NCBI GenBank assembly: GCA_900551915.1
Contig: URXT01000030.1
Coordinates: 1-22,265, forward strand
Reading direction: 5' to 3'
Length of the DNA stretch: 22,265 bases
Source of the DNA: an uncultured bacterium
GTDB taxonomy: Bacteria > Cyanobacteriota > Vampirovibrionia > Gastranaerophilales > Gastranaerophilaceae
Both the position numbers and the translations under genes were made by a program. This document shows, piece by piece, positions 7,490 through 15,064 of the stretch. Within the stretch, counting starts at the first letter, position 1. Each line of letters begins with the position of its first letter. Below the pieces are notes generated by a model. The model was not told where the DNA came from and did not search any database. It saw only the letters and a list, made by a program, of their open reading frames with translations.

Positions 7490-8140
7490 ATGATTAAAAA
7501 GTTTTTTATATCAGCATTGTTATTACTAAGTTTGTCAGCAGGGGCTGTTTATGCGCAATTTGCAGATAATTTAAAGTTTGATGGTTATATTTCAGATAAT
7601 GCAAATATTCTTCGAGAAGAAGCAAAAGAAAATATTAATCTTACTTTGGATGATTTAAACAAAAAAACATCTGCTGCAATTGCTATTGCTACTTTCCCTT
7701 CAATTGAAGGCAATAACATTGAACAAGTCAGTGAATATATTTTAAATACATATAAAATCGGCGATGATGAAAAGAAAAATGGTATAGTAATTTCTATAGC
7801 TATGGAAGAACGCAATATTAATGTATTTCTCGGAGACGCTTACCAGGATAAAACTGATACTGAAATTATCAGAAATTTGATTAATGATAATATAATCCCA
7901 TATTTTGCTAAGGAAGATTATGAAGGCGGAGTAATCCGTGGAACATATACCCTTGCTGACGAAGTCGCAAAAATGAATAAAAAACGAATTAAGCATTTTG
8001 GTAAATTGCCTAAAAAACTAAACCAACAGGGGAAGCAAGATTTCAATAAAAACTGGTTTTGGTTGCTTTTATTACCAGCTGGTGCTGTATTAGGATGGCT
8101 TATAGCAATGCTGGTTAAATCAGAAAAGTCTGAAAATTAA
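7490..8140 (+). CDS. TPM-domain protein, secreted and membrane-anchored
   Basis: This 216-residue protein has an N-terminal signal peptide (KKFFISALLLLSLSAGAVYA, likely cut near residue 22). A TPM/YgcG-type domain follows at about residues 30-160: it begins with the typical GYISDNANIL and contains the NGIVISIAMEERNINVFLGD block of the family. A single C-terminal membrane segment (WFWLLLLPAGAVLGWLIAML, about residues 189-208) is followed by a short charged tail. TPM domains occur in plant photosystem II repair phosphatases and in bacterial envelope proteins of poorly known function, so no enzymatic role can be assigned. Unlike many YgcG proteins it lacks a long Gly-rich tail. The ribosome binding site (AAAAGGT) is weak. 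It lies 45 nt after tRNA-Cys. Confidence 0.85.
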   Translation: MIKKFFISALLLLSLSAGAVYAQFADNLKFDGYISDNANILREEAKENINLTLDDLNKKTSAAIAIATFPSIEGNNIEQVSEYILNTYKIGDDEKKNGIVISIAMEERNINVFLGDAYQDKTDTEIIRNLINDNIIPYFAKEDYEGGVIRGTYTLADEVAKMNKKRIKHFGKLPKKLNQQGKQDFNKNWFWLLLLPAGAVLGWLIAMLVKSEKSEN

Positions 8141-8142
8141 TC

Positions 8143-8171
8143 TTGACATGATAATATATGTTTTGTAGTAT
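8143..8171 (+). promoter_or_regulatory. Promoter of the 77-residue hypothetical gene
   Basis: TTGACA (8143-8148), a 17-nt spacer and TAGTAT (8166-8171) are present. With no terminator visible before tRNA-Val, this promoter could also transcribe the structured repeats and the tRNA. Confidence 0.7.
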
Positions 8172-8199
8172 AGTGTAGGGAATAAATCAGGAAATTTCA

Positions 8200-8433
8200 A
8201 TGGGAAAAATTTTTGGTATAAGTGATAATACCGTATCAACAATAGATAAAGTTTTTAAAAGCGTTGAAATTCCGAAACCGAAAGTAACAAGTTTAAAAGT
8301 TCAGAAACCTAATAATGAAACAGATAAGTTTGTTTCAAAACAAAAACAAAACATTCCTAACGCTTTTGTTAAAATGCGAAATGGATTTGGAAAACTGATG
8401 AGTTCTCTAAGGCATTCCAAAAATCATTCTTGA
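8200..8433 (+). CDS. Small basic hypothetical protein
   Basis: This 77-residue protein is not recognised. It is rich in Lys, Ser and Val (IPKPKVTSLKVQKPNNETDK), with no membrane segment, no cysteine and little predicted globular core, so it may be largely disordered or nucleic-acid associated. AGGAAA lies before the ATG, and a good promoter sits 29 nt upstream. It directly precedes the tandem structured repeats and tRNA-Val. It is supported as a gene mainly by its dedicated promoter and ribosome binding site. Confidence 0.6.
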   Translation: MGKIFGISDNTVSTIDKVFKSVEIPKPKVTSLKVQKPNNETDKFVSKQKQNIPNAFVKMRNGFGKLMSSLRHSKNHS

Positions 8434-8437
8434 AAAC

Positions 8438-8669
8438 AGAATAAAGTCAGGCGATTAGCAAGGACTCCGCTTTTCGATTAAGTATCAAAAAGAAGGAGGG
8501 ACGGTAGCGCAAGCAACCAACAAGCTAGAAGTCTTTGATAATAGAATAAAGTTGGGCGATTAGCAAGGACTCCGCTTTTCGATTAAGTATCGAAAAGAAG
8601 GAGGGTGGTAGCGTAAGCTATCAACAAGCTAGAAGTCTTTGATAATAGAATTAAGCCTGGGCGATTAGC
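8438..8669 (+). repeat. Two structured 105-nt direct repeats ending in tRNA-Val
   Basis: Copy 1 (8438-8542) and copy 2 (8543-8646) are tandem and nearly identical. A third start (AGAATTAAG at 8647) runs straight into tRNA-Val, whose first 11 nt (GGGCGATTAGC) are also in copy 2 (8554-8564) and, one base different, in copy 1. Each copy can fold. In copy 2, CTTTTCGAT (8575-8583) pairs perfectly with ATCGAAAAG (8589-8597), extended by CTCC/GGAG. GGTAGC/GCTATC forms a second hairpin, and AAGGACT (8565-8571) pairs with AGTCTTT (8634-8640), closing a two-branched structure. TAGC/GCTA could form a crossing helix. The function is unknown. Confidence 0.85.
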
Positions 8670-8731
8670 GCAGTTGGTAGCGCATCACATTGACGTTGTG
8701 AGGGTCACGTGTTCGAGTCACGTATCGCCCA
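8659..8731 (+). tRNA. tRNA-Val (GAC)
   Basis: The acceptor arms GGGCGAT (8659-8665) and ATCGCCC (8724-8730) pair fully. The anticodon stem TCACA/TGTGA closes the loop TTGACGT, with GAC at 8692-8694. The T arm CACGT-GTTCGAGT-CACGT hmm-type seven-base loop is canonical in layout, with discriminator A at 8731. CCA is not encoded. No dedicated promoter is evident, since the tandem repeats occupy the upstream region. Confidence 0.94.
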
Positions 8732-8760
8732 GTTTTTATTAGCATTTTTACGGAGTAATT

Positions 8761-9363
8761 ATGAAAAATTTATCAAACACGCCAAAATTGGAAACTGAAA
8801 GATTAATCTTAAGACGTTTTGAAGTGGATGATATACCGTTCTTCTTTGATACCTTGAGCGATAAGGAGGTAAATACCTTTTTGCCATGGTTTCCATTAAA
8901 ATCATTGGATGAAGCCAAAAGTTTTTATGAAAATCGATATGCTGAAGCTTATAAGCAGCCAATCGGATATAAATATGCAGTTTGTCTGAAATCTGACAAT
9001 TTACCCGTAGGATACGTGAATGTGAGCGTTGACGAGAGCCATGATTTGGGCTATGGCTTGAAAAAGGAATACTGGCATAAAGGGATTATTACAGAAGCAT
9101 GTAAAGCTGTACTCAATCAGGTCAAAGATGCCGGATTTAAATATATTACCGCAACGCATGATGTTAATAATCCAAGAAGCGGCAATGTTATGAAAAATCT
9201 TGGAATGACTTATTGCTATTCTTATGTGGAGCAATGGCAGCCTAAAGATTTTCCTGTTACATTCAGAATGTATCAACTTAATTTTGACGGCAGAAATGAT
9301 AGAATTTTCAAAAAATATTGGAATGAATATAGCAATCATTTTGTCGAAAAAGATATTAATTAA
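8761..9363 (+). CDS. GNAT acetyltransferase, RimJ/RimL-like
   Basis: This 200-residue protein resembles the RimJ/RimL branch of GNAT enzymes, which transfer acetyl from acetyl-CoA to protein N-termini or small amines. The N-terminus LETERLILRRFEVDDIPFFF is the family signature. YGLKKEYWHKGIITEA (around residues 98-113) is the acetyl-CoA binding motif A, with KGIITEA in place of the usual GxGxxTEA. ATHDVNNPRSGNVMKNLGM is motif B with the conserved N-P-x-S. The ATG has CGGAG at a normal distance. It starts 29 nt after tRNA-Val. The following GNAT gene (23-nt gap) belongs to a different subfamily. The substrate cannot be inferred. Confidence 0.9.
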   Translation: MKNLSNTPKLETERLILRRFEVDDIPFFFDTLSDKEVNTFLPWFPLKSLDEAKSFYENRYAEAYKQPIGYKYAVCLKSDNLPVGYVNVSVDESHDLGYGLKKEYWHKGIITEACKAVLNQVKDAGFKYITATHDVNNPRSGNVMKNLGMTYCYSYVEQWQPKDFPVTFRMYQLNFDGRNDRIFKKYWNEYSNHFVEKDIN

Positions 9364-9386
9364 ATTTTTTATGTTAAGATTACTTT

Positions 9387-9830
9387 ATGTTCCGAAAGAT
9401 TAACCAAAACGATAAAGATTTTTATATAAATTCAGTCAAAGCTTTTTACAGCTCTGACGCGGTTCTTCATTCAATCCCCGAATCTTATATTACAAAAACT
9501 TTTGAGGAATTGATGGCGTCAGATGTTTATGCAGAGTGCTATATTATAGAAAAAGAGGGCGAACGCGCGGGATATGCACTTCTTGCAAAAACTTTTTCTC
9601 AAGAAGCCGGCGGGATGGTATTATGGCTTGAGGAAATTTATATTTTGCCGGAATTTCGTTCTTGCGGACTTGGCGGTAAGTTTTTGAGATTTCTTAAAGA
9701 AAATATGAAAGCCTCGCGCTTGAGACTTGAACTTTGTCCTTCAAATAGCAGGGCGTGCGAGGTTTATAAACGGCATGATTTTGAAATTTTAAATTATAAC
9801 CAAATGATTTATGAAAAAAAGGAGCCTTAA
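9387..9830 (+). CDS. GNAT family N-acetyltransferase
   Basis: This is a 147-residue single-domain GNAT. IYILPEFRSCGLGGKFLRFL (near residues 84-103) holds the acetyl-CoA pyrophosphate loop R-x-x-G-x-G, and LELCPSNSRACEVYKRHDFE is the C-terminal motif with the usual Asn and a Tyr that may act as general acid. The LEEIYI strand matches the beta-4 segment of the fold. No strong ribosome binding site precedes the ATG, so translation may depend on the preceding GNAT gene. Its stop codon lies inside the terminator hairpin. The substrate is unknown. Confidence 0.9.
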   Translation: MFRKINQNDKDFYINSVKAFYSSDAVLHSIPESYITKTFEELMASDVYAECYIIEKEGERAGYALLAKTFSQEAGGMVLWLEEIYILPEFRSCGLGGKFLRFLKENMKASRLRLELCPSNSRACEVYKRHDFEILNYNQMIYEKKEP

Positions 9831-9845
9831 AAAGCTCCTTTTTTA
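9814..9845. terminator. Bidirectional terminator between GNAT and gcvPA
   Basis: AAAAAAGGAGC pairs with GCTCCTTTTTT around an 8-nt loop, with T-runs on both strands. It overlaps the last codons and stop of the GNAT gene and lies about 90 nt past the end of convergent gcvPA. Confidence 0.88.
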
Positions 9846-9877
9846 AGTAAAATTTTTACAAACATTTATCCTGAAAC

Positions 9878-9902
9878 GGACTTTTCACTTCTCACTTTTC
9901 AC
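9878..9902 (-). repeat. Heptameric GTGAAAA repeat, copy 1
   Basis: Read on the minus strand, this is GTGAAAA GTGAGAA GTGAAAA GTCC, three 7-nt units. The same 25-nt string with two differences occurs at 14960-14984 on the plus strand. It resembles in style the short tandem heptamer repeats described from cyanobacterial genomes; that comparison is from memory. Confidence 0.6.
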
Positions 9903-9930
9903 AAGAAAAATTCTAGAACCTTTTGCCTTA

Positions 9931-11175
9931 TTATACATTCTGAAAATATTTTTCGATATCTTCATCTGAAATCATTTCGGTCGCTGCAACCAGAATTTTT
10001 GTTTCATCCAGTCTTATGCCGCCCAAAATTCCTGCTGATTTTAATGTGCTTAGTGTTTTATCAGAATTCGGAACTTCAATCACAAATTCGTTAAAGAAAT
10101 TCTTGTTTAAGGTGCGAATTCCTTTTTGTGAAAGTTTTTCAGACAATTTGTGAGCCTGTTTTGTACTCAAATAGCCTGCCTGCTTAAATCCGTTTTCACC
10201 GAGCAGACTTAAATAAACTGTTGCGCAAAGTCCGATTAAAGCCTGATTTGAACAGATGTTGCTGGTTGATTTTTCGCGTTTTATGTGCTGTTCGCGGGTT
10301 TGAATTGTCAGACAGAACGCCTGATTTCCGTCAGCGTCAACTGTTCGCCCTGCAAGACGCCCAGGGAGCTGACGCATAAATTTTTCACGGCAGGCAATAA
10401 AACCGGCATGCGGTCCGCCGAATTCCTGCGGAATTCCGAGCGTCTGAATATCACCCACAACAATGTCTGCGCCGTATTCTGACGGCGGTTTGAGAATTGA
10501 AAGGGTTGAAATATCAGTGCAAACAATTAAAAGTGTGTCAACCGGTTTTACATCAATTATTTCACCGTAATAATCCGGAGTCTGCATCAAAACACATGCA
10601 AAATCAGCGGTGTTTTCAGGCAGATTTTCAAAATACTCAATTTCAATGTCGTTTCCCCAGGCGTAAGTGTCAATTACTTTTTTGTACTCGGGATTAAGAT
10701 TTTTTGAAACAAGAGCTTTTGATTTTCTTGAAATTCGTCGTGCCATCAAAATCGCTTCGGCACAAGCAGTTCCGCCGTCGTAAACTGTGGCGTTTGAAAT
10801 ATCCATTCCTGTAAGACGCGAAATCATCGTCTGGAATTCGTACATAATTTGCAAAGTTCCCTGCGAAATCTCAGCCTGATATGGCGTGTAAGCGGTTAGA
10901 AATTCAAACCGCTGAGCAATTTGGCTTATGCACGCGGGAATGAATTTGTTATAAACTCCACCGCCTAAAAAGCTTATATAATCAGTTTTATTTTTGTTTG
11001 CAAGGCTTTTTACAACCTTTTGCGTTTCCATTTCGCTTAAGGCTTTGGGCAAATTCAGATTTGCCATCCGCGCCTCCTGCGGAATCTGGCTGAACAAATC
11101 TTCGACTCTTTTCAAGCCGATTGCATCAAGCATTTCGGACTTTGTTTTGTCATTATGTACTAAAAAATTCTTCAT
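9931..11175 (-). CDS. gcvPA: Glycine dehydrogenase (decarboxylating) subunit 1
   Basis: This 414-residue alpha subunit belongs to the two-subunit P-protein, which decarboxylates glycine and passes the aminomethyl group to lipoylated GcvH. Family blocks are clear: FLGGGVYNKFIPACI near residue 68, YTPYQAEISQGTLQ near 95, EFGGPHAGF near 257, and RLAGRTVDADGNQAFCLTIQ followed by TREQHIKREKSTSNICSNQA near 275-315. The PLP-binding lysine lies in subunit 2 (gcvPB), so this protein is inactive alone. At 414 residues it is somewhat short of the usual 440-450. Its ATG overlaps the gcvH stop by one base (TAATG), indicating translational coupling. It is the last gene of the gcvT-gcvH-gcvPA unit, and gcvPB does not follow, so it must be elsewhere in the genome if the system works. 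Confidence 0.96.
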   Translation of the reverse strand: MKNFLVHNDKTKSEMLDAIGLKRVEDLFSQIPQEARMANLNLPKALSEMETQKVVKSLANKNKTDYISFLGGGVYNKFIPACISQIAQRFEFLTAYTPYQAEISQGTLQIMYEFQTMISRLTGMDISNATVYDGGTACAEAILMARRISRKSKALVSKNLNPEYKKVIDTYAWGNDIEIEYFENLPENTADFACVLMQTPDYYGEIIDVKPVDTLLIVCTDISTLSILKPPSEYGADIVVGDIQTLGIPQEFGGPHAGFIACREKFMRQLPGRLAGRTVDADGNQAFCLTIQTREQHIKREKSTSNICSNQALIGLCATVYLSLLGENGFKQAGYLSTKQAHKLSEKLSQKGIRTLNKNFFNEFVIEVPNSDKTLSTLKSAGILGGIRLDETKILVAATEMISDEDIEKYFQNV

Positions 11176-11558
11176 TATTCCAATTCTTCTTTGTAATCTT
11201 CGTATTCCATTAAATCGCTTAATTCAGCGTCACTGCCGGTTCTTTCTACTTTTACCAGCCACCCTTTTTCGTAGCAGTCTTCGTTCAAAGTTTCGGGCGC
11301 GTCAACAATGCCGCTGTTAACTTCAACAATCTTGCCGCTGATTGGCATGTAAATTTCGCTTGCGGCTTTTACGGATTCGATTGTTGCAAAGGTTTCGCCT
11401 TTTTTGAACTCAACACCGGTTTCCGGAAGCTCCAAAAATACAATGTCGCCGAGCTGTTCAACCGCGTAATCGGTCAAACCTATTGTATAAATCCCATCTT
11501 CTTCTTCGTAAATAAATTCGTGAGATTTTGAACATAAAATTTTTTCAGTGATACTCAT
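11175..11558 (-). CDS. gcvH: Glycine cleavage system H protein
   Basis: This 127-residue lipoyl carrier shuttles the aminomethyl intermediate from P-protein to T-protein and is reoxidised by lipoamide dehydrogenase. The lipoylated lysine is Lys64 in TIESVKAASEIYMPISGKIV. YTIGLTDYAVEQLGDIVFLE is the conserved strand region, and the C-terminal NEDCYEKGWLVKVE is typical. The length is normal. AGGAG lies 7 nt before the ATG. It is 16 nt downstream of gcvT, and its stop overlaps the gcvPA start, so the three genes form one operon. A CDS for lipoate attachment enzymes is not in the window. Confidence 0.97.
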   Translation of the reverse strand: MSITEKILCSKSHEFIYEEEDGIYTIGLTDYAVEQLGDIVFLELPETGVEFKKGETFATIESVKAASEIYMPISGKIVEVNSGIVDAPETLNEDCYEKGWLVKVERTGSDAELSDLMEYEDYKEELE

Positions 11559-11574
11559 TTTTTCTCCTATGTAT

Positions 11575-12678
11575 TTAAATTTTTACAATATTTCTTTTTG
11601 TTATGAAAGGTCGCTTAACTATTTTTGCATCGTGTAATTTTTCTCTTATCATAACCTGAACAGTTGCGCCAATGCAAGCGCTTTCAGTATTTTTAATGTA
11701 AGCGAGTGCAATATTTGCATTTAGAACAGGTGAAATCCCGCCGCTTGTGACAACTCCGGCTTTTTTGCCATTCATATAAACTTCATATCCGTGGCGGGCA
11801 ATGTTTTTGTCCTGCATAATAAGTCCGACAAGTTTTTTGTCAGTGCCGTTTTTTATTTGGCTCATAATTATGTCTTTGCCGTTGTAATCTGCTGTTTTAT
11901 CTTTTGGGATTGACCATGAAAGTCCGGCTTCGACCGGCGTTGTGTTTTCGTCCAAATCATTGCCGTAAAGATGAAGTGCGGCTTCTAATCTTAGCGTATC
12001 TCTTGCGCCAAGCCCGATTGGTTTAATTCCGAAAGGTTTGCCGTATTCAAGAATTTTGTCAAAAAGTTCTTCGCTGAATTCATTTTCTACAAGAAGTTCA
12101 AATCCGTCTTCGCCTGTGTAGCCGGTGCGTGAGGCGAGAAGTTTTATCCCTGCGGCTTTTGCAGGACGGATTGTGAAAGAATTTTGGTTTGTATTAAGCC
12201 CCATTGTTTGCAAAAGTTCGGCGGCTTTCGGCCCTTGAACGGCAAGAAGTGAAAAGTTGTGTGACTGGTTGTCGATTTTGACGTCAAAGCCTTTTGAATT
12301 TCTCACCATCCAGTTTAAGTCTTCGTCAATTCTTGACGCGTTGCAAATTATTAGATATTCCAGAAGTCCGAGTTTATAAATAATTAAATCGTCAATCAAA
12401 CCGCCTTTTTCATTCGGAAGCTGGCAATAAACGGCTTTTTCATAAGCCAATTTCGAAATATCCTGCGGCACTATTTTGTTTAAGAACTCAAGAGAATCTT
12501 TTCCTGAAACAAACACTTCGCCCATATGCGAAACATCAAAAAGTCCGACGTTTTCGCGTACTGTTTTGTGTTCCTCAATAATTGATGTATATTGAACCGG
12601 CATGTGCCAGCCTGCAAAGTCCACCATTCTGGCGCCCAATTGAATATGTTTGTCGTGTAAAAAAGTCTCTTTTGTCAT
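11575..12678 (-). CDS. gcvT: Aminomethyltransferase (T protein)
   Basis: This 367-residue enzyme takes the aminomethyl group from GcvH, releases ammonia and makes 5,10-methylene-tetrahydrofolate. The N-terminus LGARMVDFAGWHMPVQYTSI and LFDVSHMGEV are family signatures. Further blocks are SRTGYTGEDGFELLVE near residue 190, GLGARDTLRLEAALHLYGND near 228-247, and TPVEAGLSW, with the C-terminal beta-barrel containing ARHGYEV and GVVTSGGISPVL. The length is typical. AAGGGGG precedes the ATG. It is the first gene of the operon. The predicted transcription start leaves only about 12 nt of leader, so a glycine riboswitch would not fit downstream of it, and none was seen further upstream. Confidence 0.97.
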   Translation of the reverse strand: MTKETFLHDKHIQLGARMVDFAGWHMPVQYTSIIEEHKTVRENVGLFDVSHMGEVFVSGKDSLEFLNKIVPQDISKLAYEKAVYCQLPNEKGGLIDDLIIYKLGLLEYLIICNASRIDEDLNWMVRNSKGFDVKIDNQSHNFSLLAVQGPKAAELLQTMGLNTNQNSFTIRPAKAAGIKLLASRTGYTGEDGFELLVENEFSEELFDKILEYGKPFGIKPIGLGARDTLRLEAALHLYGNDLDENTTPVEAGLSWSIPKDKTADYNGKDIIMSQIKNGTDKKLVGLIMQDKNIARHGYEVYMNGKKAGVVTSGGISPVLNANIALAYIKNTESACIGATVQVMIREKLHDAKIVKRPFITKRNIVKI

Positions 12679-12696
12679 AGTATCCCCCTTGAGATA

Positions 12697-12725
12697 ATTG
12701 TCGTCTTAAGATTAAAGAATGTCAA
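12697..12725 (-). promoter_or_regulatory. Candidate promoter of the gcvT-gcvH-gcvPA operon
   Basis: On the minus strand, TTGACA (12725-12720), a 17-nt spacer and GACAAT (12702-12697) precede gcvT. The -35 box is consensus and the -10 box matches 4 of 6. The spacing is ideal and the resulting leader is very short. Confidence 0.5.
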
Positions 12726-12813
12726 TATATTTGTACATATTACATATTGTTTAAAACGTTGTTATAATAATCCAATAAACAATTAATATTTATTTGTTAG
12801 AAATTTAAATAAT

Positions 12814-12845
12814 AAAAAAGCTTTCGGAATTCCGAAAGCTTTTTT
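12814..12845 (-). terminator. Terminator of the ribosomal protein operon
   Basis: AAAAAAGCTTTCGGAA with TTCCGAAAGCTTTTTT forms a perfect 32-bp palindrome 7 nt past the rpsI stop, with a T-run on the transcribed side. It separates rpsI from the gcv operon. Confidence 0.92.
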
Positions 12846-12852
12846 GAACAGA

Positions 12853-13245
12853 TTAACGTTTTGAGAATTGGAAACGTTTTCTTGCACGTTTACGTCCGTA
12901 TTTTTTACGTTCTTTAACGCGCGGGTCACGTGTTAACAATCCTTCTAAACGAAGTACGTTTCTGTATTCTTCGTTTGATTTTACAAGCGCTCTTGAAATA
13001 CCATGTCTGATTGCGCCGCATTGAGCAACGATTCCACCGCCCACTGCTTTTACGCGTACATCGTATTTTTCCTGGTTGTCAGTCAATACAAGCGGTCTGT
13101 AAACTAACATTTCGATAGCAGGTCTGTTACCGATATATTCTTTCAAAGTTTTACCGTTAACAAAAATTCTGCCTTTGCCTTTAACCAATTTCACCACTGC
13201 GATAGAGGTTTTTCTGCGGCCTGTTGCCATAATTTCTTCTGCCAT
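12853..13245 (-). CDS. rpsI: 30S ribosomal protein S9
   Basis: This is a 130-residue protein of the small-subunit head whose C-terminal tail reaches the P-site tRNA. ATGRRKTSIAVVKLVKGKGR is the conserved N-terminus, and the tail KKYGRKRARKRFQFSKR ends with the invariant Lys-Arg. The length is normal. The start ATG overlaps the rplM stop by one base (TAATG), the usual coupling of L13 and S9. It is last in the operon, just before the palindromic terminator. Confidence 0.98.
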   Translation of the reverse strand: MAEEIMATGRRKTSIAVVKLVKGKGRIFVNGKTLKEYIGNRPAIEMLVYRPLVLTDNQEKYDVRVKAVGGGIVAQCGAIRHGISRALVKSNEEYRNVLRLEGLLTRDPRVKERKKYGRKRARKRFQFSKR

Positions 13246-13682
13246 TATTTAGCCTCCTTTTCCAACACGATGGGTTTTTGAGCTGCGTGCGGATGTTCGC
13301 TGCCTGCATAGATTTTTAGTTTAGTTAACTGCTGTGCACCAAGCGTGTTATGCGGTAACATGCCTTTAACTGCTTTTTCTATTGCAAGTGTTGCGTCTTT
13401 TTCCATTAATTCTTTAAAGCTTGCGCTTTTCAATCCGCCCGGGTAGCCGGTGTGGTGTAAATAAATTTTATCAGTTTCTTTTTTGCCTGTTACACGAATT
13501 TTGTCTGCGTTGATTACAACAACGAAATCGCCTGTATCAACATTAGGTGTGTATTCAGGTTTGTTTTTGCCTCTTAAGATGTCAGCAATTCTAACTGCCA
13601 AACGTCCGAGAATTTCGCCGTCTGCATCAATCAGATACCACTTTCTTTCAACTTCTAGAGGTTTTGCTGAATAAGTCTTCAT
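13245..13682 (-). CDS. rplM: 50S ribosomal protein L13
   Basis: This 145-residue early-assembly 23S-binding protein is of normal length. [20 protein letters not shown] at the N-terminus, [18 protein letters not shown], and [20 protein letters not shown] with [13 protein letters not shown] at the C-terminal half are family signatures. GGAGACATT precedes the ATG. It sits between truA (23-nt gap) and rpsI, the standard order in many bacteria and in cyanobacteria. Confidence 0.98.
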   Translation of the reverse strand: MKTYSAKPLEVERKWYLIDADGEILGRLAVRIADILRGKNKPEYTPNVDTGDFVVVINADKIRVTGKKETDKIYLHHTGYPGGLKSASFKELMEKDATLAIEKAVKGMLPHNTLGAQQLTKLKIYAGSEHPHAAQKPIVLEKEAK

Positions 13683-13705
13683 GCTAATGTCTCCATTTAT
13701 TAATT

Positions 13706-14479
13706 TTAGTATTGTACTTCTAGTAAGGTCAGCCCGTAGGGGCTTGCTGTTTGTCCCGCTTTGCGGCGGTCTTTTGCTTCAAGAACATTTTTCATATGTT
13801 CCGGAGGCAGGTTATGCCCTTCTATTTCTAAAAGGGTTCCGACAATTGTTCTTACCATATTATATAGAAACCTATTTCCTATAATATCAATAACAACCCT
13901 GTCGTCTCCAAGTTGTTTACACTCGGCTTTTTCGATAAAACAGACTGTGCTTGGGTTTAGCGTTCCGGAGCTTTTAAAACTTGAAAAATCATGTTCTCCC
14001 AGAAGATAATTCAGAGATTTTTGCATTCTTTTAATATTGATTTCATACTTCACTCTTGGCAAATCCCCATCAAACGCATCTTTGTTTCGCCTGTTAATAA
14101 ATTCATAGCGATAATATCTGCGTTTGGCTGACTTTTGCGCGTGAAATCCTTCATCAACTACTTCCAAGTCTCTGATTGAGATGTCTGGAGGAAGGATTTC
14201 ATTTACCGAATAGACGAACTTTGAAGCAACAATATGTTTGTCTGTTCTGAAATGAAATACCTGTCCTTTTGAATTGACACCTTTATCAGTTCTGCCGGAA
14301 AAGACTGTTTTTATCGGTCTTTTATTTGTTTCGGTGATTTTATCACCTGTCACTGTGCAAATTGCTTTTTCTAAAATCCCTTGTATAGTCGGCTTGTCTA
14401 TTTCGACGCCATTTTCAAACTGGATTTGGCTGCCATAATAGTTCTTGCCGATGTAGCGGACTTTTAAAGCGTATTTCAT
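13706..14479 (-). CDS. truA: tRNA pseudouridine(38-40) synthase TruA
   Basis: This 257-residue enzyme isomerises uridines 38-40 in the tRNA anticodon stem-loop. The catalytic aspartate is Asp65 in [17 protein letters not shown]. Other family features are the N-terminal [17 protein letters not shown] and the C-terminal [19 protein letters not shown] with [11 protein letters not shown]. The length is normal. The ATG lies 7 nt after the rplQ stop with no strong ribosome binding site, so reinitiation is likely. Its place between rplQ and rplM is classical. Confidence 0.97.
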   Translation of the reverse strand: MKYALKVRYIGKNYYGSQIQFENGVEIDKPTIQGILEKAICTVTGDKITETNKRPIKTVFSGRTDKGVNSKGQVFHFRTDKHIVASKFVYSVNEILPPDISIRDLEVVDEGFHAQKSAKRRYYRYEFINRRNKDAFDGDLPRVKYEINIKRMQKSLNYLLGEHDFSSFKSSGTLNPSTVCFIEKAECKQLGDDRVVIDIIGNRFLYNMVRTIVGTLLEIEGHNLPPEHMKNVLEAKDRRKAGQTASPYGLTLLEVQY

Positions 14480-14486
14480 ATTTGGC

Positions 14487-14915
14487 TTACACCAATTGGA
14501 TTAAAGCCATTTCTGAAGCGTCGCCGCGGCGGGGCGGTAAACGGAAAATTCTTGTATAGCCGCCTTTACGGTCAGAGTATTGTTTTGAGATTATTACAAA
14601 TAATTTTCTTAACACTGTTTGAGGTGCTAATTTTTTATCTGCAACTGGTGCTTCAAATACTTCACCGGTTGTCAAATCCATGAATTTGCCGGTTTCTTTA
14701 TTGTAGATGTGTCTTGCTGCCTGGCGGATAGCATGAAGGTCGCCTTTTTTTGCAAGTGTGATAATTTCTTCAGCGTATGGTCTCAAAGCTTTTGCGCGAG
14801 CCATAGTTGTTTTGATTTCACCGTGCACAAAAAGTTCAGTCGCTAATGAGCGCAAAAGAGCATCTCTTTGGTCTTTTGCTTTGCCAAGCGTATGTTTTTT
14901 TGTCATGTGTCTCAT
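14487..14915 (-). CDS. rplQ: 50S ribosomal protein L17
   Basis: This 142-residue protein lies near the tunnel exit. The start MRHMTKKHTLGKAKDQRDAL and LRSLATELFVHGEIKTTMAR are diagnostic, and KQYSDRKGGYTRIFRLPPRR with GDASEMALIQLV is the conserved C-terminus. It is longer than the 116-130 residues common in the family, owing to an insertion around residues 75-95 (TGKFMDLTTGEVFEAPVADK). AAAGGAC precedes the ATG. It follows rpoA after a 149-nt gap that carries a GTGAAAA heptamer repeat. Confidence 0.97.
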   Translation of the reverse strand: MRHMTKKHTLGKAKDQRDALLRSLATELFVHGEIKTTMARAKALRPYAEEIITLAKKGDLHAIRQAARHIYNKETGKFMDLTTGEVFEAPVADKKLAPQTVLRKLFVIISKQYSDRKGGYTRIFRLPPRRGDASEMALIQLV

Positions 14916-14959
14916 TGTTTTGTCCTTTATAGTTTTTGTAATTATTATTGTTTATTTTG

Positions 14960-14984
14960 GTGAAAAGTGAAAGGTGAAAAGTCC
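14960..14984 (+). repeat. Heptameric GTGAAAA repeat, copy 2
   Basis: GTGAAAA GTGAAAG GTGAAAA GTCC lies in the rpoA-rplQ gap. It matches 23 of 25 positions with the string at 9878-9902 on the other strand. Confidence 0.6.
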
Positions 14985-15064
14985 TTATCATAAGCTTTGC
15001 CTAGAAATGTTTTTTATGTTCTTATCAATTCACTTTTATATTTAACCGGCTGTTGGAAAATCCG

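Noticed and set aside
8438..8646. CRISPR-like or tandem tRNA array
   Set aside because: Only two units, contiguous without spacers, and no T-arm or anticodon arm, so neither a CRISPR array nor functional tRNAs.
12679..12852. Possible glycine riboswitch before gcvT
   Set aside because: No tandem glycine-aptamer features are visible, and the likely promoter leaves only about 12 nt of leader.
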